DNA of 64,000 nt, taken from Streptococcus pseudopneumoniae (GTDB taxonomy: Bacteria; Bacillota; Bacilli; Lactobacillales; Streptococcaceae). Location: positions 1 to 64,000 of the forward strand of contig NZ_JVFV01000021.1 in NCBI RefSeq assembly GCF_001073085.1, read 5' to 3'. Both the position numbers and the translations under genes were made by a program. Under the pieces are notes generated by a model. That model was given only the letters and a program-made list of their open reading frames with translations. It made no database searches and had not been told where the DNA came from. Below are positions 27,627 through 37,013 of the stretch, piece by piece (position 1 is the stretch's first letter; each line of letters opens with the position of its first letter).

Positions 27627-27805
27627 TCTTTATCCTCCGGCTTCATCAACCAAGTAGCTGTATCCATAAGCTTATCTACGAGAAATAATTTCCCCAAACT
27701 AACGACTATGTTTCCATCTTTTTTTATGGTTTCTGCAACTTTTAAAGCTTGGGTTGTAAGAAGATAATTACCGTAGGTTTTGGCCAGTACTGTTATGATC
27801 CCCAT
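27623..27805 (-). CDS. 60-residue hypothetical protein
   Basis: Small amphipathic protein (MGIITVLAKTYGNYLL at the start) without a clear transmembrane helix. AAGGAG lies 6 bases before its ATG. It is 1 base downstream of the EcsC-like gene and overlaps the 44-residue gene by 4 bases, so the three form a tight operon. I do not recognise a family. Confidence 0.7.
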   Translation of the reverse strand: MGIITVLAKTYGNYLLTTQALKVAETIKKDGNIVVSLGKLFLVDKLMDTATWLMKPEDKE

Positions 27806-27806
27806 G

Positions 27807-28598
27807 TCAATCTCCTTCTATGATTTCCACTTCTTTTCGGATAGTGGCAACATCTCTTTTATATTGTGCTTCATCGTAGTTAATCAATTTGGACAATTCT
27901 TTTTGCAATCTTTCTCCCATGGGTTTCATAGTCGCAAAAGTTAAGCCACCTGATAGGACTCCACCTAAGATAGGAATAACTTTCCCCATCCCCTTAGCCA
28001 ATCCTCCCTTGGTCAGATTCACTCCAAATATTTTCAGAACTTTTTCCAAAATTGGATACCAAAGAGTCTTTGTCAAAGCCTTTTTGTTTACGATTTTCAT
28101 CACTTGCTTAGCAACTGTAACACCACCAGAACGAAGTAGAGCGCCCGCACCATTTACTCCCAACATCACTCCCAGATAGAGCAAGAGCGTATTTTTGGCT
28201 TCTTCACTCAATTCATTTCGTGAAGCCCAAAGATCATCATAGCCGTAAATATAACCTAGCTCCTGAGCTAGTTTCAGTGAAAATGCGTAAAACTGGGCTA
28301 CATCTGTCGGAATTGTAACCGCCATGGCAAGACCGCCAGGTAATCCAGCCAAAACAGATGTCCCACTTGCTAGCAAAACATTATCTTTAATACAGGCATT
28401 GGCCACTCGATCTAAGGTTTCCTGAGGTAATATAGCTGTCGGCCCTTCTTCCAATAATCTAGGAATATCCTTTGAAGCCACTTCCTTAGAGAATTTGTCC
28501 ATCAAAAATTTTGACCGGTTCACTTTGACGACAGGAAGTTTTACTACCTGTTGCAACACTTGCATCGCCACATCTTCTTTAGCCATCTCTATCCCCAT
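27807..28598 (-). CDS. EcsC-like membrane-associated protein
   Basis: A 263-residue protein resembling the EcsC family of Firmicutes (not the ABC transporter EcsAB itself). It has a hydrophobic stretch LAGLPGGLAMAVTIPTDVAQF near residue 85, which is the family signature region, and further Gly/Ala-rich hydrophobic segments near 150 and 215. A second ATG four codons in (MAKEDV) has GGGGA at better spacing and may be the true start. First gene of an operon with two microproteins. Function unknown; membrane localisation inferred. Confidence 0.75.
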   Translation of the reverse strand: MGIEMAKEDVAMQVLQQVVKLPVVKVNRSKFLMDKFSKEVASKDIPRLLEEGPTAILPQETLDRVANACIKDNVLLASGTSVLAGLPGGLAMAVTIPTDVAQFYAFSLKLAQELGYIYGYDDLWASRNELSEEAKNTLLLYLGVMLGVNGAGALLRSGGVTVAKQVMKIVNKKALTKTLWYPILEKVLKIFGVNLTKGGLAKGMGKVIPILGGVLSGGLTFATMKPMGERLQKELSKLINYDEAQYKRDVATIRKEVEIIEGD

Positions 28599-28716
28599 TT
28601 TTCATTCATATCAAGCTTTATCTTATCATATTTATGGAATAAATGATATTTTCAAGATTTATTTTCTTGATTTCTGCTCATCTAATCTGACTAGACAATG
28701 ACCGACTTATAGCCAT

Positions 28717-28782
28717 AAAAAAGAGGGTTGCCCCTCTTTCTGCTTAATGTTTATCCAGATTGCGTAGCATCTCGTCAATCTT
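28717..28782. repeat. Direct repeat: duplicated rbfA 3' end with terminator, copy A
   Basis: Sixty-six bases match 31223-31288 at 62 positions. The unit contains the last 12 codons of rbfA (reading [12 protein letters not shown] then stop here), its stop codon and its terminator (AGAGGG-GCAA-CCCTCT-T6). It abuts the stop codon of the SPFH gene, so it serves as that gene's terminator. With copy B it brackets a 2.5-kb segment. Confidence 0.85.
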
Positions 28783-29890
28783 ATAAGTCCATAATTTCTT
28801 TTTTCTTTCGATCAAACTCTTCCTGAGATAATATATCTGCATCTAAAAGTGATTTGAGTTTAGTAAGAGCTTCGATTTGCTCATCAAAAGATAAACTTGG
28901 TTTAGTTGCTTTTTCATCTAACTGTTGTGCCATATTCATACCAAAAATCATCCCCGCACCATCTCCTAGCCCATGTTGTTCGATCCCTGATGCAACTTTT
29001 TGTTGTGCAGCAATATTAGAAGATTTCTGCGATACATCATCATAAGCTTTTAAATTCATCTTATTTGATGAAAATTGTTTAACCAGTTCCTTAGATTCTG
29101 GTGAGAACTCAATATTAGCAATAGCAACTTTTATAATTTCAAACCCAAAACGATCTTTCCAAGTACCAGCATACTGTTCATCATTCGATACTTGTTTTGC
29201 AAGTACTGATGCTTGTGATGGTAGCTGTGAGATACGATAAGTTGTTGATAACGAATTAAGGGCAACGGTAAAGGATTGAAGAAATTCCGTGACTATCTGA
29301 GCCCTTGCTTGAGCACTATCAAAGCTATAGTAGGTTACATTTGCAGGAAGGAAATTTTTTACAAACTTGATAGCGTCTGTAATTTGAATAGAAAAAGTTC
29401 CAAAAGCACGTACTTCTAAGTCTGTACCATAAAACAAGTCGTTATACATAACCGGACCACGAGTACCAAACCGAATATCGCGAATTTCTCTCAAATTGAC
29501 AAAACAAATCTGTTTTTGCTGATCACTTTGTCCGCCAAATCCAACACGATTAACAACATTATCAAACAGTGATTTTTTTAGCCCATCACCATTAAAAACA
29601 CTACTCTCCCCATTTTGATATTCATATCCACCTGGTTCAGTGATAATTTCTTCTATTCCAGACTGACTAAAAATAAAAGCAGCAGTATTTTCAGGAATAA
29701 ATATCTTAGACCCATTTGAAATGACACCTATAGATCCTTTCGTATTGACACCCCTACCATTATTACTTTCTTGAACAACACCTGGACTTACAGCGGTGTG
29801 TTCATCAAAAGCATGAACTGTAATAATTTCTTTCCACTGATCTGCAAAAGTTCCACTAATTGAATCTGTAAATGCTTTAATTATTCCCAT
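28781..29890 (-). CDS. SPFH-domain protein with C-terminal SHOCT domain
   Basis: A 369-residue protein of the YdjI/virion-core-like SPFH (stomatin/prohibitin/flotillin) type. The SPFH core spans roughly residues 60-270 with IFIPENTAAFIFSQSG near 62 and GTDLEVRAFGTFSIQI near 150. The end (SFDEQIEALTKLKSLLDADI, followed by a KKKEIM-type helix) is a SHOCT domain. There is no transmembrane helix. In Bacillus a homologous protein works with PspA in membrane-stress response; a similar role is inferred. The coding sequence is AT-rich compared with infB or nusA nearby. It follows the zinc-ribbon gene by 10 bases. Confidence 0.83.
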   Translation of the reverse strand: MGIIKAFTDSISGTFADQWKEIITVHAFDEHTAVSPGVVQESNNGRGVNTKGSIGVISNGSKIFIPENTAAFIFSQSGIEEIITEPGGYEYQNGESSVFNGDGLKKSLFDNVVNRVGFGGQSDQQKQICFVNLREIRDIRFGTRGPVMYNDLFYGTDLEVRAFGTFSIQITDAIKFVKNFLPANVTYYSFDSAQARAQIVTEFLQSFTVALNSLSTTYRISQLPSQASVLAKQVSNDEQYAGTWKDRFGFEIIKVAIANIEFSPESKELVKQFSSNKMNLKAYDDVSQKSSNIAAQQKVASGIEQHGLGDGAGMIFGMNMAQQLDEKATKPSLSFDEQIEALTKLKSLLDADILSQEEFDRKKKEIMDL

Positions 29891-29900
29891 ATTACATCTC

Positions 29901-30458
29901 CTACAAGGTCTGTTCCATATCGCAAAAACTACATTTGACAGTTTGTTTCACGGTTCCAGACAGAGGAGCTCCACAAAAACTGCATTTAGTAGATAGTTTC
30001 TCTGGTTCTGAATCCTTAATCCCAAACCCTGCTTTGAAAGTGTCAAACGTATCTTTTAGAGTCTCTGCTAAAATTTCTACACCAAATAAGCTATTATCAC
30101 CCAAGGTTGCAAAGTTGCTTGTATCACCAGAGATTAATTTAATAATATTCGTTGCCCACTTTTCAGTATCCTTAGTATTAGAGAATGAGAAAATAACTTG
30201 TCCACCATTATAATAGATTTCTAATCGTTTAGAACCGTTAGTTTTAGTTACCGAAACTTGTGGTTTACCTTCAAAAATTTTAATCTGGTTAATGGGTATG
30301 GTAACTTGATCTTTTTTCCCTCCCCAAAAACCTTTTTTGATATGTATTAAGTGTAGATTCGTTAAAATTAATTCATCTGTAGCCAAACCATTTTTCCCAA
30401 AACTCACATGGTCGCTATTCATAACCATGTATTCATGAGGTAACAATTGATAGTCCAT
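29901..30458 (-). CDS. PH-like domain and zinc-ribbon protein
   Basis: A 185-residue protein. Residues about 8-105 look like a bacterial PH/GRAM-type domain (alternating strands, LILTNLHLIHIKKGFWGGKK). The C-terminus has a zinc ribbon: CSFCGAPLSG then CSFCDMEQTL, i.e. two CxxC pairs 13 residues apart. I start at the ATG 6 bases after GGAG; an ATG four codons upstream is an alternative. It lies between the lipoprotein and SPFH genes, in one operon. Its partner is probably the SPFH protein; function unknown. Confidence 0.78.
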   Translation of the reverse strand: MDYQLLPHEYMVMNSDHVSFGKNGLATDELILTNLHLIHIKKGFWGGKKDQVTIPINQIKIFEGKPQVSVTKTNGSKRLEIYYNGGQVIFSFSNTKDTEKWATNIIKLISGDTSNFATLGDNSLFGVEILAETLKDTFDTFKAGFGIKDSEPEKLSTKCSFCGAPLSGTVKQTVKCSFCDMEQTL

Positions 30459-30478
30459 CCCGAACTCCATTCTTCTTA

Positions 30479-30970
30479 TTAAAGACTAGCTTTCCACTGT
30501 TCTACTTGTTCATGTAGATTATCACGATAATCTTTTAGAGTCTTAATCACTTCTTCTTTCCCTTGAATCGGTGCTTTCTTTAGTGGACCATATTGTTTTT
30601 TCTGTTCTTCCATTTCTTTTTTAGTACTATCTTTTAATTCTTGGATAGAAGCACTATCTTCTAAAGCAGTTCCCTTAAAGGCTTCATCTGCTTCGGTATA
30701 GTAATTATTGACAATTTTCTCATACATAGTCAAATAATCTTCATAAGTTTTGATAGATTCAATTGTCTCATCACTGACATCTTGTGGATTAAAGTCACTT
30801 GAACTTAATTTATCTTTTGCTTTATATAAAAATCCTTTTTTCCCAGAACTTTCCGTTTTACTATCACTAGATAAATTACTTGTTTTTTCAGACAGAGAAC
30901 TACAAGCAACTAGAGTAGAAACGGACAGACATAGTAAAGCTAAACGACAAACTTTTTTTACATTATTCAT
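30479..30970 (-). CDS. Putative lipoprotein
   Basis: A 163-residue precursor with a signal peptide and lipobox STLVAC near residue 23, so it should be lipid-anchored on the outer face. A Ser-rich spacer follows (about 24-45), then a helical, Lys/Glu-rich domain with probable coiled-coil character. I recognise no enzyme motif. AAAGGAG precedes the start. It is the first gene of the operon with the PH/zinc-ribbon and SPFH genes and links the module to the cell surface. Confidence 0.8.
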   Translation of the reverse strand: MNNVKKVCRLALLCLSVSTLVACSSLSEKTSNLSSDSKTESSGKKGFLYKAKDKLSSSDFNPQDVSDETIESIKTYEDYLTMYEKIVNNYYTEADEAFKGTALEDSASIQELKDSTKKEMEEQKKQYGPLKKAPIQGKEEVIKTLKDYRDNLHEQVEQWKASL

Positions 30971-31095
30971 TAATAGAAACTCCTTTTATTTATGAAATTA
31001 TCATATCATATTTCCTAAAAAAAAAAAGCATTTTCTGATTAGCAAATATTTTATAAATACATAATCCCATTTTTAAAAGAATATTTTTCCATTTA

Positions 31096-31199
31096 ATACT
31101 CAATGAAAATCAAAGAGCAAACTAGGAAGCGAGCCACAGGCTGTACTTGAGTACGGCAAGACGAAGCTAACGTGGTTTGAATTTGATTTTTGAGAGTAT
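31096..31199. repeat. RUP-like intergenic repeat
   Basis: A 104-base element with imperfect terminal inverted repeats (ATACTCAATGAAAATCAAA at the left, and TTTGATTTTTGAGAGTAT at the right) flanked by TA-rich target sequence. It matches the pneumococcal RUP as I remember it in length and ends. It has no coding capacity. It lies between the lipoprotein gene and the copy B rbfA tail, within the segment bracketed by the 66-bp repeats. Confidence 0.75.
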
Positions 31200-31222
31200 T
31201 AAATTCCACCTATTTTCCACAC

Positions 31223-31288
31223 AAAAAAGAGGGTTGCCCCTCCTTCTTCTTAATTCTTATCCAGATTGCGTAGCATCTCGTCAATCTT
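31223..31288. repeat. Direct repeat: rbfA 3' end with terminator, copy B (native)
   Basis: The native end of rbfA plus its stop codon and terminator, 62 of 66 bases identical to 28717-28782. The two copies are in the same orientation and lie 2.5 kb apart. Confidence 0.85.
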
Positions 31289-31600
31289 GTTTCCATATTC
31301 GATGGATTCGTCTTTGACGAAAGTTAAGTCTGGAATTTTGTACAATTTCAAATTGCGACCAAGTTCACGTTTGATAGTACCAGTTGCTTTTTCAAGTCCG
31401 ACTTGAGCTTTTTGATTATCTGAAGCCAGGTTACTCAAAATAGTGTAGTAGACCTTAGCAACAGACAAGTCACCTAGCATCTGAACATCAGTGATAGTCA
31501 CACCTTGGACACGTGGATCACGGACTTTCTTTTGCAAAATCTCATTGACTTCGCGCTTGATCTCCATGCCCACACGATCCGTACGGAAATGATTTGCCAT
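31250..31600 (-). CDS. rbfA: Ribosome-binding factor A
   Basis: A 116-residue KH-type protein for late 30S maturation and cold adaptation. It starts [21 protein letters not shown] and has the [20 protein letters not shown] strand region near residue 35. Last gene of the rimP-nusA-infB cluster, but a perfect terminator hairpin and 250 bases separate it from infB. Its 3' end is duplicated at 28717-28782. Confidence 0.96.
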   Translation of the reverse strand: MANHFRTDRVGMEIKREVNEILQKKVRDPRVQGVTITDVQMLGDLSVAKVYYTILSNLASDNQKAQVGLEKATGTIKRELGRNLKLYKIPDLTFVKDESIEYGNKIDEMLRNLDKN

Positions 31601-31626
31601 ATTTCTTCCTTTCTCTCAATTGAACC

Positions 31627-31654
31627 AAAAGCTAGGCCAGCAGACCTAGCTTTT
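31627..31654. terminator. Hairpin between infB and rbfA
   Basis: AAAAGCTAGG and CCTAGCTTTT form a perfect 10-bp stem with an 8-base loop. It may act as a terminator or attenuator before rbfA. Confidence 0.65.
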
Positions 31655-31673
31655 CTTGAGTTATTGATAACCA

Positions 31674-31703
31674 TTTCAAATTGAAATGAATTTCAATTTG
31701 AAA
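31674..31703. repeat. 30-bp palindrome between infB and rbfA
   Basis: TTTCAAATTGAAAT and ATTTCAATTTGAAA are perfect reverse complements around GA. It has no T-run and is not a typical terminator. A second dyad, TTTTTGAG/CTCAAAAA, lies at 31767-31790. The 31601-31850 gap holds no gene. Confidence 0.7.
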
Positions 31704-31850
31704 CTACTCGCTTCTTTCGCCGTGGTGAAAGTTATGGAACTGCATTAGCGGTTTTATAACAGGGGATTTTTGAGACATTAGGCTCAAAAATAAGCAATGA
31801 AACCATGGGTTTGCTTGCGTCTTTCGCCACTTAAGAAAGGAGCAAAAATC

Positions 31851-34604
31851 TTATCGTTTGATTTCTTCCATGATATAAGCTTCAATCACATCATCCATCT
31901 TAAGATCATTGTAGCCGTCAATCATGAGACCACCTTCACGGCCGTTTGTAACTTCTTTAACGTCATCTTTATAGTGTTTCAAGCTAGCTAGAGCGCCATC
32001 GTAAATAACAACACCATCACGGATAACACGGACTTTAGAGTCACGGGTAACTTTACCGCTGGTAACCATGAATCCTCCGATTGTTCCCACTTTAGATACC
32101 TTGAAGGTTTCTCGGATGATCGCTTCACCAATAACTTTTTCTTTAAATTCTGGGTCAAGCATCCCTTTCATGGCTTCTTCCATCTCTTCGATAACCTTGT
32201 AAATAATACTGTGGAGACGGATTTCTACATCGTCAGCTTCTGCTTGTTGACGAGCTTGTGGTGTAGGACGCACGTTGAAACCAACGATAAAGGCATTTGA
32301 AGCCTCGGCAAGAGTCACGTCAGATTCATTGATAGCACCAACTGCTGAGTGAACAATGGTTACTTTAACGCCTTCCACATCAATCTTTTGAAGTGATGCA
32401 GAAAGAGCTTCAACAGAACCTTGTACGTCGGCTTTGATGATGACGTTAACTGACTTGAGTTCTCCTGCTTTAAGGGTATCAAAGAGGTTTTCAAGGCTAA
32501 CACGTTGAGTAGCTTGACGTTGCTTCATAAGAGCACGTTTGGCACGTTCTTCACCAGCTGCACGCGCAGATTTTTCATCTTCGTAAACAGCAAAGTGGTC
32601 ACCCGCCATTGGCGCTTCGTTCAAACCAGTGATCGATACTGGTGTTGATGGGCCTGCGACCTTCACACGACGTCCGAGGTCGTTGGTCATAGCACGGACA
32701 CGTCCGAAAGTATTTCCGACAACGATTGGATCTTGAACGTTCAAAGTACCTTGTTGAACAAGAAGGGTTGCGACCGCACCTTTTCCTTTATCCAAACGAG
32801 CTTCGATAACAGTACCGATGGCACGAACTGTTGGATCAGCTTTGAGCTCTTGAATTTCAGCCACAAGTAGAACAGTTTCCAAGAGTTCATCGATATTTTG
32901 GTTGAACTTGGCTGAGATTTCTACGAACTCAGAATCTCCACCCCAAGCTGTTGACATAACACCATGTTCAGCCAATTCACCAATCACACGTTCTGGGTTG
33001 GCACCTGGTTTATCGATTTTGTTGATAGCTACGATGATTGGAACATTAGCCGCTTTTGAGTGGTTGATGGCTTCGATAGTCTGAGGCATTACCCCGTCAT
33101 CTGCCGCTACGACCAAGATGGTAATATCGGTAACAGAAGCACCACGCGCACGCATAGAAGTAAAGGCCGCGTGTCCTGGTGTATCAAGGAAGGTAATCTT
33201 CTTCCCATTTTCTTCAATCTGATAAGCACCGATATGCTGAGTGATACCACCGGCTTCTCCCGTAGCAACACGAGAATTACGAAGGGTATCCAAAAGGGTT
33301 GTTTTACCATGGTCAACGTGTCCCATGATCGTTACAACTGGTGGACGTTCTACGAGTTCATCTTCATTGAGATAACCCTCTTCAGCAAAGAAACGTTCGA
33401 TATCAGCATTGTCCACTTCAACCTTTTGTTTAGCTTCAATACCGTAATCTACCATGAGGAGTTCGATTGTTTCACCGTCCAAGGACTGGTTTTGTGTCGC
33501 CATCACACCCATCATGAAGAGTTTCTTAACAATCTCAGCTGGTTCGCGTTTGATACGTTTTGCGATTTCCGCAACGGTCATACCATCTGTATATTCAAAT
33601 TCTGTTGGCAATTCATGGAACTTACGCTCTGTAACAGGTTTTGGTGCCTGATTACGGTTATTTTTGTTATTGCCTTTTTTATTCTTTTTGTTATTGTTCC
33701 AGTTACTATTTCTTTGATTTCTCACTTGATTTTGACTACTTCGATTCTTTTGTTGTTTTCTAGGACCATCTTCTTCGTGATCGTAATCATCACGATCTTT
33801 GTCTGGTCGGGCTTGTTTCTTACGACGTGTATCCACTACAGGTTCTTTAGCTGCAGGAGCTACTTCAACCACTGGTTGAACTGGCTGCGCTTGTTCAGCT
33901 AACTTAGCAGCTTCTTCAAAGATTTCCTCAGGTTCCTTGCGTTTGTTTGCTTGAGCCAAGGCTTCTTTGGCAGCTTGAGACTGCTTGAAGCGTTCCTCAC
34001 TTGAACGAGCATATTCTGCATTTTGCTCTGCTTTTAGAGCAGCTGCACGGGCTTTGAAGTCAATGCGTGGTCCAGCCTGATTTGGACGTTTGTCCTCTTG
34101 CTGACGACGATCATTCCCACGATTTTGCTGACCTTGTTGTTTTTTACCTTGATCATTGAATCGACGGTTGTCACGATTGCCTTGACCTTGTTTACCACCA
34201 TTACGGTTATCATTTTTTTGACGATTCCCATTTTGTTGATGGTCACGGTTATTACCCTTATTTTGCTTGCGTCGTTCAGCCTGCTCTTTTGCACGTGCTT
34301 CACGCTCAGCCTTAAAGTTTCGACTCTGCGGTTTTGCTGGTGCCACTTTTTCTTCTTTAGGAGCAACAGTTGCTGCTGGTTTTGCCTCTTCCTTAGTGAC
34401 AACTGGTTTTGGAGCCACAGGTTTCGATTCTACCTTTGGAGCAGGAGCAGGTTTAAAACTTGCTACGATTTTTGAAGCAGCTGCTTCCTCCACACTTGAT
34501 GAGTGGCTTTTCACATCCAAGCCCAACTCTTTTGCACGCGCTACAACTTCTTTACTTTCTTTTCCAAGTTCTTTTGCGATTTCGTACAATCTTTTCTTAG
34601 ACAA
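31851..34604 (-). CDS. infB: Translation initiation factor IF-2
   Basis: GTPase that places fMet-tRNA on the 30S subunit. The 917-residue protein has a long low-complexity N-terminal region (about 45-330) rich in Lys, Gln, Asn and Arg. The G domain starts near 420 with [15 protein letters not shown] (G1), then DTPGHAAF (G3) and NKIDKP (G4), followed by the C-terminal domains. The strongly biased N-terminal DNA produces several long antisense shadow frames. Fifth gene of the rimP-nusA-rnpM-ylxQ-infB operon. Confidence 0.97.
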   Translation of the reverse strand: MSKKRLYEIAKELGKESKEVVARAKELGLDVKSHSSSVEEAAASKIVASFKPAPAPKVESKPVAPKPVVTKEEAKPAATVAPKEEKVAPAKPQSRNFKAEREARAKEQAERRKQNKGNNRDHQQNGNRQKNDNRNGGKQGQGNRDNRRFNDQGKKQQGQQNRGNDRRQQEDKRPNQAGPRIDFKARAAALKAEQNAEYARSSEERFKQSQAAKEALAQANKRKEPEEIFEEAAKLAEQAQPVQPVVEVAPAAKEPVVDTRRKKQARPDKDRDDYDHEEDGPRKQQKNRSSQNQVRNQRNSNWNNNKKNKKGNNKNNRNQAPKPVTERKFHELPTEFEYTDGMTVAEIAKRIKREPAEIVKKLFMMGVMATQNQSLDGETIELLMVDYGIEAKQKVEVDNADIERFFAEEGYLNEDELVERPPVVTIMGHVDHGKTTLLDTLRNSRVATGEAGGITQHIGAYQIEENGKKITFLDTPGHAAFTSMRARGASVTDITILVVAADDGVMPQTIEAINHSKAANVPIIVAINKIDKPGANPERVIGELAEHGVMSTAWGGDSEFVEISAKFNQNIDELLETVLLVAEIQELKADPTVRAIGTVIEARLDKGKGAVATLLVQQGTLNVQDPIVVGNTFGRVRAMTNDLGRRVKVAGPSTPVSITGLNEAPMAGDHFAVYEDEKSARAAGEERAKRALMKQRQATQRVSLENLFDTLKAGELKSVNVIIKADVQGSVEALSASLQKIDVEGVKVTIVHSAVGAINESDVTLAEASNAFIVGFNVRPTPQARQQAEADDVEIRLHSIIYKVIEEMEEAMKGMLDPEFKEKVIGEAIIRETFKVSKVGTIGGFMVTSGKVTRDSKVRVIRDGVVIYDGALASLKHYKDDVKEVTNGREGGLMIDGYNDLKMDDVIEAYIMEEIKR

Positions 34605-34620
34605 ATCATGTCCTCCTCTT

Positions 34621-34920
34621 CTATTCCATAAGAGACCTCATTTTCTTTGTAAATCCAGCATCTGTCACAGCCAAAACTTTTCTTGATTTTCCGACTGCTA
34701 TGCTTAATTCCAGTGTTGAAAACACGGTAATAACTTCTACTTGATAATAATGACTTTTATCCTGAATCTTCTTGGTCAGGTTGGGAGCAGCATCATGGGC
34801 GAGAAATACCAGTTTTACTTTCTGGTCTTGAATGGCCTTGACAACCATTTCTTCACCCGAGATGATTTTCCCTGCTCGTTGAGCAAGACCCAAGAGATTG
34901 GTAATTTTTTGTTTATTCAA
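34621..34920 (-). CDS. ylxQ: L7Ae-family ribosomal-type protein YlxQ
   Basis: A 99-residue L7Ae/L30e-family RNA-binding protein with [16 protein letters not shown] near residue 10 and [16 protein letters not shown] near 36, which is the kink-turn-binding region. It is encoded between rnpM (ylxR) and infB as in other Firmicutes, overlapping ylxR by 8 bases. Exact RNA target is uncertain. Confidence 0.93.
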   Translation of the reverse strand: MNKQKITNLLGLAQRAGKIISGEEMVVKAIQDQKVKLVFLAHDAAPNLTKKIQDKSHYYQVEVITVFSTLELSIAVGKSRKVLAVTDAGFTKKMRSLME

Positions 34921-35206
34921 GTCCTAACTCTCTTCTTTTCACTTTGTGATCGACATAGGCAATCAACTCGTCATAAAAGCTTTCTTCAACTTCCATACTA
35001 AAGCTACGGTTAAAGACTTTTTTCTTTTTGGCCTCAAGGGCTTCTGCATTATCTAGCTTGATATAAGCGCCACGACCATTAGCCTTGCCTGTCGGGTCAA
35101 TAAAGACCTGCCCTTCTTTGTTCTTGACAATACGGAGTAAATCTCGTTTATCAATCACTTCATTAGACACAACAGACTTGCGCAAAGGGATTTTTCTAGT
35201 TTTCAT
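34913..35206 (-). CDS. rnpM: YlxR / RnpM RNA-binding protein
   Basis: A 97-residue YlxR-family protein. It starts with MKTRKIPLRKSVVSNEVIDK-type basic sequence and has GRGAYI near residue 45, the conserved motif. In Bacillus this protein binds and modulates RNase P and was renamed RnpM. Unlike most family members the usual N-terminal CxxC-type element is absent and a Val-Ser-Asn segment is present, which seems common in streptococci. It sits between nusA and ylxQ. Confidence 0.92.
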   Translation of the reverse strand: MKTRKIPLRKSVVSNEVIDKRDLLRIVKNKEGQVFIDPTGKANGRGAYIKLDNAEALEAKKKKVFNRSFSMEVEESFYDELIAYVDHKVKRRELGLE

Positions 35207-35228
35207 CCTTCCCTCCTCTGATCAGCTT

Positions 35229-36365
35229 TTATTCTTCGACCAATTCGTCTATTTCTACCTGGCCAGCTTCTTCTGCTGCTTCCATGGCTTCAAACTCACT
35301 TGCAGACTTGATATCGATACGGTAGCCTGTCAAATGAGCTGCCAAACGAACGTTTTGTCCACGACGACCGATCGCAAGAGAAAGCTTGTTATCTGGCACA
35401 ACGACCAAGGCACGTTTGCTGTCGTTTTCATCAAAGATAACTTGGTCAACTTCAGCAGGAGCGATAGCGTTGTAGATAAATTCAGCTGGATCGGCTACCC
35501 ATTCGATAACGTCGATGTTTTCTTCGATTGGAACCATACGATCGCTCTTGGCATCGTAGCGAGCTGGGTGGAATTTGCTAGTGATTTTCTTGATGTTAGC
35601 ACCACCACGTCCGACGATTGTTCCGATCGCATCCACGTTTGGATTGTGGCTACGAACAGCAACCTTGGTACGGTCACCTGCTTCACGAGCAACACTCATG
35701 ATTTCAACAGTTCCGTCATAGACCTCAGGAATTTCTTGTTCCATCAAACGTTTAATCATTTCTGGATGGCTACGGCTCACAAATACGTTCACACCACGAG
35801 GATTGTCTTCAACCTTGTAGACATAAACTTCGATACGATCATGAGAAGCAAAAACTTCTCCAGGGATTTGGTCTTGTTTTGACAATTGTGCTTCGATGCT
35901 GCCAAGGTTGACATAAATAAAGCGATTGTCAAAACGTTCTACCGTACCAGACATGATTTCTTGCTCATGCTCTTTGTAAGTATTGTAGGTAATGGCACGT
36001 GTTTGCTTGCGCATTTTTTCCATGATGGTTTGTTTGGCAGATTGGGCTGCTACACGACCAAACTCACCTGGTGCTTCTTCAAATTTAATCTTGTCCCCAA
36101 GCTCGTAAGCTGAGTTAATGGCAAGAGCATCTTTTAAGCTGATTTCCAAACGGCTATCAAATACTTCATCAACTACTTCACGAACAGTATAAACTGTAAA
36201 GTCACCTGTCTTTTCGTTGAAATCAATGGCTACACTGTCTGATTGACCATAGCGTCTGCGATAGGCTGAACGAAGTGATTCCACCACTGCATCAATGATG
36301 TCTTCTTTTTTGATTCCCTTGTCTTCTTCCAAAATGCGGAAGGCCTCTAGCATTTCTTTACTCAT
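35229..36365 (-). CDS. nusA: Transcription termination/antitermination factor NusA
   Basis: A 378-residue NusA of the short Gram-positive type without the C-terminal acidic repeats. The N-terminal domain binds RNA polymerase. An S1 domain lies near 135-200 (GTVERFDNRFIYVNLGS) and two KH domains follow, with VGRGGANIKKI near 230 and IGRRGQNVRLAA near 335. The end is acidic (EIDELVEE). It lies 42 bases after rimP in the usual cluster. Confidence 0.97.
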   Translation of the reverse strand: MSKEMLEAFRILEEDKGIKKEDIIDAVVESLRSAYRRRYGQSDSVAIDFNEKTGDFTVYTVREVVDEVFDSRLEISLKDALAINSAYELGDKIKFEEAPGEFGRVAAQSAKQTIMEKMRKQTRAITYNTYKEHEQEIMSGTVERFDNRFIYVNLGSIEAQLSKQDQIPGEVFASHDRIEVYVYKVEDNPRGVNVFVSRSHPEMIKRLMEQEIPEVYDGTVEIMSVAREAGDRTKVAVRSHNPNVDAIGTIVGRGGANIKKITSKFHPARYDAKSDRMVPIEENIDVIEWVADPAEFIYNAIAPAEVDQVIFDENDSKRALVVVPDNKLSLAIGRRGQNVRLAAHLTGYRIDIKSASEFEAMEAAEEAGQVEIDELVEE

Positions 36366-36407
36366 CTTCTATTCACTTTTGAATCTTCAAAAGCTTCCTT
36401 TCTTTTA

Positions 36408-36887
36408 CTATAATTTTACTGCTAAACGTGCTTTTGACACCAAACTGTATGGGATTTGGACTGTTTTCTTACGTGTTTTGTCCATATATTCCATAGTCAA
36501 CTCATCCTCTTCAAAGGCTAGCAAGGTTCCTTCAAAGACCTTTTGCTTATCAATTGCTTGGTAAAGTCCAACATGGATGTATTTCCCAACCGCTCCAGCG
36601 ACTGCTTCCTTGGTTTTCAAAGGACGTTCCAAGCCTGGGCTGGTGATTTCTAGGAAATATTGTTCTGGGAAGGGATCTGGCTTGATAGTATCTAGGATAG
36701 GACTGATAATCTCTGTCAAGTCCGCTGTGTCGTTCAAGGTAATTCCCTCTGGTTTATCTACAAAAATACTAAGAATCATGTCACTGCCAATCTTTCCGTA
36801 CTCGATATCAACGAGTTCAAAGGGAGCTTCAATGACAGGTTCTACGACTTCTCTGACTAATTCTACGATAGTTGCGATTGCGTCCAC
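36408..36887 (-). CDS. rimP: Ribosome maturation factor RimP
   Basis: A 159-residue factor for 30S assembly. Conserved SPGLERPLK is near residue 89 and the C-terminal SH3-like domain follows. The start codon is GTG, placed so that the GGAGG ribosome site abuts or overlaps it, which is unusual; a neighbouring ATG is out of frame. First gene of the rimP-nusA-rnpM-ylxQ-infB operon. A GAGGCG/CGCCTC hairpin lies in its leader near 36903-36926. Confidence 0.94.
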   Translation of the reverse strand: MDAIATIVELVREVVEPVIEAPFELVDIEYGKIGSDMILSIFVDKPEGITLNDTADLTEIISPILDTIKPDPFPEQYFLEITSPGLERPLKTKEAVAGAVGKYIHVGLYQAIDKQKVFEGTLLAFEEDELTMEYMDKTRKKTVQIPYSLVSKARLAVKL

Positions 36888-37013
36888 CTCCTCATAAGCA
36901 AGAGGCGAAGATATCTCCCCGCCTCACTTTCTCATATTCTTACTTACAGTATAGCACTTTTGACTACTTATGTAAAGTATAAGCACTCAGAAGGCTTGAT
37001 TTTAAGCTTTTTC

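Noticed and set aside
31096-31199. Insertion sequence or CRISPR repeat
   Set aside because: It is a single 104-base element with terminal inverted repeats and no transposase or spacer structure; it fits the RUP type of non-autonomous repeat.
33060-33902. 280-residue open frame opposite infB
   Set aside because: The Phe/Ile-rich, unlikely protein comes from the complement of the Lys/Asn/Gln-rich IF-2 N-terminus and G domain. No ribosome site or family.
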